Positions 58,879-64,000 of a DNA stretch of 64,000 nt are shown piece by piece. Position numbers and translations under genes: made by a program. Position 1 is the stretch's first letter, and each line of letters opens with the position of its first letter. This stretch comes from Phytophthora sp. 'mugwort' (taxonomy: Eukaryota > Oomycota > Peronosporomycetes > Peronosporales > Peronosporaceae), in assembly GCA_033558025.1 (NCBI GenBank), contig JAUCEF010000003.1:3188001-3252000 (forward strand), given 5' to 3'. Under the pieces are notes generated by a model. It had not been told where the DNA came from, did no database searches, and worked only from the letters and a program-made list of their open reading frames with translations.

Positions 58879-60792
58879 CAGAGGTCGGAATTAAATATGG
58901 CAATACAGTAATAAATTGGGATTTCCAACACAAATATGTATTATTTGATCTGGCCGACCCCACCACAATATTTTATTGGGCCATTATTGGCAATAGTACG
59001 GCAAAAGTAAGCCTGAAAAGTAAGACAACAGTAGCTTACGTGTGCCCTCCTTTGAGCTCTACTACACGATGGTATAATTTGCTAGAGCCGATGATATCAG
59101 CAGTGAAGTAACCGACACCACTGTCACGTCACCAACGATCCGTTGGCTGTCAGCGCATCGAACCGTGGGTGATTCGGCAAACCTCACAAGCCTTTAGGAG
59201 CTCATCACTTTATCTTCCGTGAGCTACAATGGTCGCCAACAAGAAGATTCCTTTTTCTTCGTCCCGCTAGGCTAAGGCCTATTTCGCTGCAACCTGTGCT
59301 GCCTCGATCGAAGACAAGTTCCGGGCTCCCGATACTCCAACCTGATTACCCACCTGGCTGGGCAGCATGCGGACTACAGTACGCAGTATCTATCTCCAGC
59401 GTCGGCCGTTCCCTGTAGTCGTTTGGCTTCGTGTGCGAGGAAGCAAGCCATTTATTCCAGTGGATCCGGTGTATCATTGAGCGGAGCACGCCTATCCACG
59501 AGGTTGAAGATGTGCTCACGCGAGCCATGAACAAGTTACGGCATGTGACAGTCAAGGACGTCAAGAAGTGTATGGAAGGCATTGCCACCGCGGTCGGCTT
59601 TTAAGATCGAGAGGGAGCTCGGAGAGCTCTTAGGCCTGCTGTTCGACGGCTGGACCCCCATGCTGGTGTGCATTAAGTCGCCGTCTACGCTGTTCACGAG
59701 GCAGATGGCGAGTTGCGCGTTCCCTTACTGGGCCTATACCCCCTCACTGATGGCACCCAGACGACCGATGCTCATGTTCAGCTGTTTGAGACTGTTATTA
59801 ACGTGTGCAAGAAGACCAAGGACGTGGTGGGTTTCTGGTGGATGACAACTGCAGTACAATCCAGTATATATCGAACAAGGTATACATCCCGTTGGTCGGC
59901 TGTGCAAGCCACTTGTTCAGCATGGCTGTCAACAAGTTTTGGCGCCGTATGATACGCTTAGATGAGGTGAATATCCTCATGGTGGAGCTACGTCGAGATA
60001 ACAACTTTGCGGAGGTCAAGAACACCGAACTCTTGCCTGTCAAGCGCAACGTCACCCGTTGGTCTTCAACGTTTATGAAAGTGCTGTGCTACATACATAT
60101 TCGGTCTAAGGTCAAGAAGGTGAAGGCAGTGGAGCCACTGATTCCGACACAGGAAGCTGGTTTCACAGTTCGAGCATATGAAGAAGTTCGAGAGCATCTG
60201 TAAGGGGTTGCAGCGCAACGACACTGATATTGCAGAGGTCCGCATGATGCTTGATGCCCTTGCGGCGGAGTATCCAGTCATGGCGGAACATCTGAAGGCG
60301 ACAGTGAGTGAGGATCGTCCGCACTCCTGCGTTTGAATCTGGCATGCCCATTTGACGCCTATACAATGGTGCTCCCCGTCACTTGGTGAGGAGCATGACA
60401 GCACCTCATCCGATACTGACGGGTCCGACTTTGAGGGGCCCAATCTCTTCACGGTTGAGTTTATCTAAGCGAAGAAACCCAACGTGACTGGCGACGCGTA
60501 CTACTTCGTTGACTGGTTGGTTTCCCGTGACCGACGTAGCAACCGGCAACCGGCTTGCCACAAGAAATCATCGGTGATTTTGAGCGGGAGGGGCTGGGCA
60601 CTGTGTGACCGCCGATCGGCGAACATTCATACCAACAGGACTGCCTGCCGGGACAAGTGGAAGAGGAAGAACGAGTAGATAAATTAATATAAATTGTGGC
60701 AGTATTTACTATTGCTGTGGCATAAATTGTCGTTTATATTAGTAATATGACTGCTGGCCAATACAATTTGATACTGTATTGGTGGACCTCTG
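58879..60792 (+). mobile_element. Decayed hAT transposon (hAT-2) with recognisable ends
   Basis: 1,914 bp. The left end starts CAGAGGTC and, after a short gap, continues CAATACAGTA..AAATTG (58879 to about 58926). Read inward from 60792, the right end gives CAGAGGTC, then CAATACAGTA..AAATTG in the same order, with a shorter gap. CAGAGGT is a typical hAT terminus. The flanking 8-mers (ACCCCCAC and CCTTGCAC) match at only 4 of 8 positions, so either the target duplication has decayed or the boundary is off by a few bases. Confidence 0.7.
59221..60470 (+). pseudogene. hAT-2 transposase relic
   Basis: Pieces in changing frames reconstruct the hAT order. A BED finger lies at about 59,281-59,360 (CNLCC ... 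NLITHLAGQH). A helical segment (WIRCIIERSTPIHEVEDVL) is near 59,455. GLLFDGW lies at about 59,635, then LRVPLLGLYPL at about 59,715. VDDNCSTIQYISNKVYIPLV, GCASHLFSMAV spans about 59,838-59,940, and RNVTRWSSTF is near 60,050, followed by MKKFESICKGLQRNDTDIAE. The first in-frame stop comes within 15 codons of the ATG at 59229. Multiple frame changes follow, and the C-terminal IPPTSN dimerisation motif was not found. Non-functional, and distinct in sequence from hAT-1. Confidence 0.75.
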
Positions 60793-61465
60793 CCTTGCAC
60801 CGCTTTTTCTGTAATTTTTGGTGTCATACCAACCCCCAAAGGTGAAAGTGAAAGCTGGTCGTACGTTTGCAAGCGCAGAAATGAGACTAACCGTGGGAGT
60901 TTTGACTTTGGTACTCATCTCCTTCTGCGCGTTCTTCCGCATCGATGTCTATTGACTGGCCCTCTCTGTCGGCACAAAAAGCCGGTAATTCGGACGAAAA
61001 AGTACGTGCGTCGGCGTTAAATTATTGTCTTATCACCTCGAGAGGATCTGTTTGGCGTCGGGTGAGAGCGTAGGTTAGGTATAATTTGTTTATTGATTGC
61101 GTTTATGGCAGGGTCACGTTTAATTGACGGCGAGCAATAGACTGCAGCAGCTTGAAGAGTCACATCACCACCTGAAGTCAGTCGATCGCTTGGAATGTCA
61201 GGGACGCAGGGAATTTGAACGGCGAAAAAATCTCGTCTCCGAAGGAGTGGCTAGGTGACATATGCGTGAATATTAGCCGGCATCCTTTCTAGGTATTGAG
61301 AACCTCCAGATCATAGTTTACACGCTAAGGATACTCCTGGATGATAGGAAATAGTTGTCAACGTCAACACCATGTGGAATAAGGACGGATGTTATCGATA
61401 ATGCTGTCGTGAGCAACGCCTGAGCAGGCTAATGCACATCGCGATGAAGATCACGTTGTACATGT
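60793..61465. other. Intergenic region
   Basis: No gene recognised; short open frames only. Confidence 0.4.
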
Positions 61466-61852
61466 TCACACGGAACCCAATGATACCACATGTAGGTGCT
61501 TGACTGATTCAGCCAGAGCTTGCTGGGCCTCCGATATACAAAAAGCTGGGTAAGCGAGCAGGGGCTTGGAAGACGCCACTGAAAAGTGAGCTCTAGCTAC
61601 TTCCGTTGTTTCACGCACACGTGAATCGATGCGCCATTCGAAAAAAAGCTTATGGTCAAAATCCTTACAATAAATCCAAGAAGAATCGGGAACTTCCAAG
61701 CGACAAAATTCCTCATGAGAAGCATGTCTACAGTAGATAGTAGCGACAACAGCAGTCGCAAGAAATCTTCGACTGCTGTTCTCGCTATTTCGGTTCAGGA
61801 TTTCCAAATCTTCGATGGTAATGGCCCGTAAATGTCCCTCACCCCATACCAT
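61466..61852 (-). CDS. Hypothetical 128-residue open frame
   Basis: ATG at 61850-61852 on the minus strand. Composition is balanced (IYCRHASHEEFCRLEVPDSS, WIYCKDFDHKLFFEW) and free of low complexity, which is better than chance frames nearby, but I do not recognise a family and no splice partners are obvious. The start overlaps the left TACGGAGGGA motif described with hAT-3, so it may be a gene fragment cut by that element. Confidence 0.25.
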   Translation of the reverse strand: MVWGEGHLRAITIEDLEILNRNSENSSRRFLATAVVATIYCRHASHEEFCRLEVPDSSWIYCKDFDHKLFFEWRIDSRVRETTEVARAHFSVASSKPLLAYPAFCISEAQQALAESVKHLHVVSLGSV

Positions 61853-62090
61853 TACGGAGGGAATTGGATCTAAGGGATCTTTTCAATTGTCTCGGTATAC
61901 AAACCGTAAGTATAATGTGTGCTAGGCAGAGCGACATGCAAGGGTACGTGCTCCCTGTGCGCCATCACCGAGCTGTAGACGGTCTTGCGATGCCAACACA
62001 GCAGCGCATTCGTTTCAAGACCTCACTCAAACATTTGCTTCAAAGCCGTCATCTATCGTCGTTTTCGCCGCTCCCCAATCATGCCCGTGC

Positions 62091-63688
62091 CGAACTTCTG
62101 TGCCTCCAACAAGGATGTAGTTGATGCCCTCTTTGAGAAGGGTGACAGGCTCGAGCTACATCTGCCACTTGTGCCATACTAGGCGTAAACAGCAAGGAAG
62201 CAAAGGGTACACTAACCTGGTGGACCACCTCTGCCGCTCTCACACAACTGCCGCTGTGAACGACGCGTTTCGCCAAGTACAGAGGTATGGCATCGAACGT
62301 TGCGTGTTCGTCGACGTCAGCCCCGCGGCCAAGACGATGTTTGGGTGGATGAGTGGGTGGTGATGGAGAACCGCAAGCTTTCATTCTGCGAGCAAGCGTT
62401 GGTGCGCGAGAACACCACCTTGGATAAAATTATCTTCTTCTACACTCCTCAAAGGCATGGCAGGTCTTTCGGGCTGGGTGGAAACTCGGATCACTGAGAA
62501 GCTACAAGGCAAGCGAATAGGGCTTCGCTTTAATGCATGGTCTGCAGCAGGATACCACTTTGTAGCTGCCATTGCGGTGACTCACACGTCAGGTGCTACG
62601 ACAACGCCATGCGCGCGTGAGAAGTTCCTGCTCTCTTTGCAACCCATCGACCCAAAGCATTTCGGCGCCTCGAAGAAGCTGTTTGACGCCAATGCTATCA
62701 TTGATTGTTCGACGGAGCGCTGGACAAATATGGCATCTATGTGGGCCAGTTATGTTTTCTCGTGGGAGACAACGCGAGTGTCAATGGAAGTGTCGGGCAG
62801 AAAGCGAAGCTGTCACTCATCGGTTGCGCTAGCCACCGCCTTAACCTGGCGGTGGAACAGCATCTGTCACTGTACTGCGAAGAAGTGGACAAAGTGGAGA
62901 CACTGATGCGTTACTTGCGGACGTCAAAGCTGAGAACTATTTTTGCGCAAGATCGCGTGCTCCCTGCTTGTCGTTAACAACGTGACGCGTTGGTCGAGCA
63001 CATATCGAGATGTTGAAGAAGTTCAAGGCGATGGTGCCTCATCTCGATGGTCTAAATGCTGATCTGGCTCCCCTGCTACCTACCCCCCAGGAAATGGTGA
63101 AAATCGAAGCGCTTTACGATGATCTGAAGAACTTCAGTCTGTGAACAAGAAGCTTCAACGGGCTGAAGGCATCACGCTACGAAATACCCGAGTTCTGTTT
63201 GACAGGCTTCTGGAAGAGTTCGAAGAAGAGGGGACCTGCAATACTCATCTTGCGCCCGGTTCAAGGGGCGTGTCCTTCCCCGACGTCGAAGACGGTCTTG
63301 TGAAGCTTTAAGGTGGCCGCGAGCACGATTTGTCAAAGGGCGAGAAGCGGGCGGTTAAACGTTTTCCACATTTCTCTGAAAGCGATCTGACCATTACGAC
63401 CAGCGCCGCGCAACTCAGTTTTGCTGACGCGGCTTTAGAGGAAGAGCGCATGGCAGCGGAGACCACGTATGTGAACGTCGACTGGATACCGCCTACTTCA
63501 GATGATATCGAGAGATTGTTTTTTCTAGCTGGCCGAGTCTTTAGCGACCACCGCAGGGCGATGCTCCCAACGACGCTGGAACTCATCGTGTTTCTTCGTT
63601 CAATAGAGACCTCTGGCACGAGGTCGCAGTCGCCCAAACGATGCTTCGCGCAGAGCAGACTCGTAAACGTACGCGGCAACATAGTTAA
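62091..63688 (+). pseudogene. hAT-3 transposase relic
   Basis: From ATG 62091 the frame breaks repeatedly but the whole hAT plan is there. A BED finger spans about 62,140-62,245 (CHLCHTRRK ... NLVDHLCRSH). WVDEWVVMENRKLSFCEQAL is near 62,343-62,402, RITEKLQGKRIGLRFNAW at about 62,490-62,540. FLVGDNASVN is near 62,756, LIGCASHRLNLAV near 62,817-62,855 and NNVTRWSSTY near 62,978. The C-terminal dimerisation domain spans about 63,420-63,620 (VDWIPPTSDDIERLFFLAGR). After one more 1-base shift it continues NRDLWHEVAVAQTML to a stop at 63686-63688. It is a third, separate hAT lineage in 7 kb. The ends are uncertain: TACGGAGGGA at 61853-61862 recurs inverted at 63779-63788. Confidence 0.8.
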
Positions 63689-64000
63689 TAGACGAAGCTT
63701 TTCTGTAGGTCAACAATACAGCGTAGCTTTCCATTGAGGGACTATGGTCCCTATCCTATGGATATGCAAAAGCAACCCTCCCTCCGTATCCCATGATTAT
63801 TTTCGAAACCCTGCCTCGGTTACTTCCATGATGCTAGAGAAGAAAGTTCAGCTGAGACTATAAATAAAGGTAGCAATATACGAATCCCTCAGAGTCTCTG
63901 AGTCAGGGATCTGTTGGCTCTAAATACGTCGACGAGGTCTCGTTCTGGGATGCGTGTGTCAGTAAGATCCTGGCTAAAAATACTGGTTTGAGTAGAATGC
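63689..64000. other. Right end of window, no gene
   Basis: Contains nested short inverted repeats: ATCCCT and AGGGAT (63884-63910) around CTCAGAG-T-CTCTGAG (63888-63902). Nothing coding was seen. Confidence 0.45.

Noticed and set aside
61466..61852. Tc1/mariner transposase suggested by an initial MVWG and the nearby TACGGAGGGA motif
   Set aside because: The remaining 120 residues show none of the mariner DDE motifs.

Overview
The window looks like nuclear DNA of a filamentous eukaryote, most likely an oomycete of the Phytophthora type. Evidence is short GT...AG introns (54 to 77 bp) in a transposase gene, a lineage-style Ser/Thr kinase, a large multi-pass membrane protein without a recognisable family, and BED-finger hAT and piggyBac transposons. 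No bacterial signals were seen (no operons, no Shine-Dalgarno-led gene runs). The assignment is an inference; no taxonomic marker gene is present.

Region 1 (1 to about 45,775) is one unbroken head-to-tail array. Its unit is about 723 to 743 bp and each unit carries one minus-strand tRNA-Leu(CAG) gene of 82 nt followed directly by a TTTT terminator. I count 62 tRNA positions: 41 are intact and identical as far as I can see, 18 share a 7-bp deletion that removes the 3' half of the T arm, and 3 are 19 nt shorter and have lost the anticodon arm. The array enters from the left edge of the window and frays out at its right end. Unit length is set by three things: one to three copies of a 10-bp motif in a strictly alternating pyrimidine-purine tract, a 1-bp A-run change, and the two tRNA deletions. 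Copies 1 to 25 are all intact, while 14 of copies 47 to 62 are broken, so the defective type has spread from the right.

Region 2 (45,776 to 54,500) is gene-poor. It holds a decayed piggyBac transposase (minus strand, about 47,090 to 47,880), one complete kinase gene (50,103 to 51,098, minus), a truncated kinase paralogue (53,345 to 53,599, minus) and several strong hairpins.

Region 3 (54,514 to 64,000) starts with an intact 624-residue multi-pass membrane protein and continues with three different hAT transposons. The first is complete: matching terminal inverted repeats, a perfect 8-bp target duplication (CTTTGACC) and a four-exon transposase broken only by three single-base homopolymer-length changes. 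The second keeps recognisable ends but has a shattered gene. The third is a decayed gene without secure ends.

The outstanding feature is the tRNA-Leu satellite. All copies share a C10-G25 pair where tRNAs normally have G10-C25, which alters the A box, so whether the array makes working tRNA is an open and testable question.
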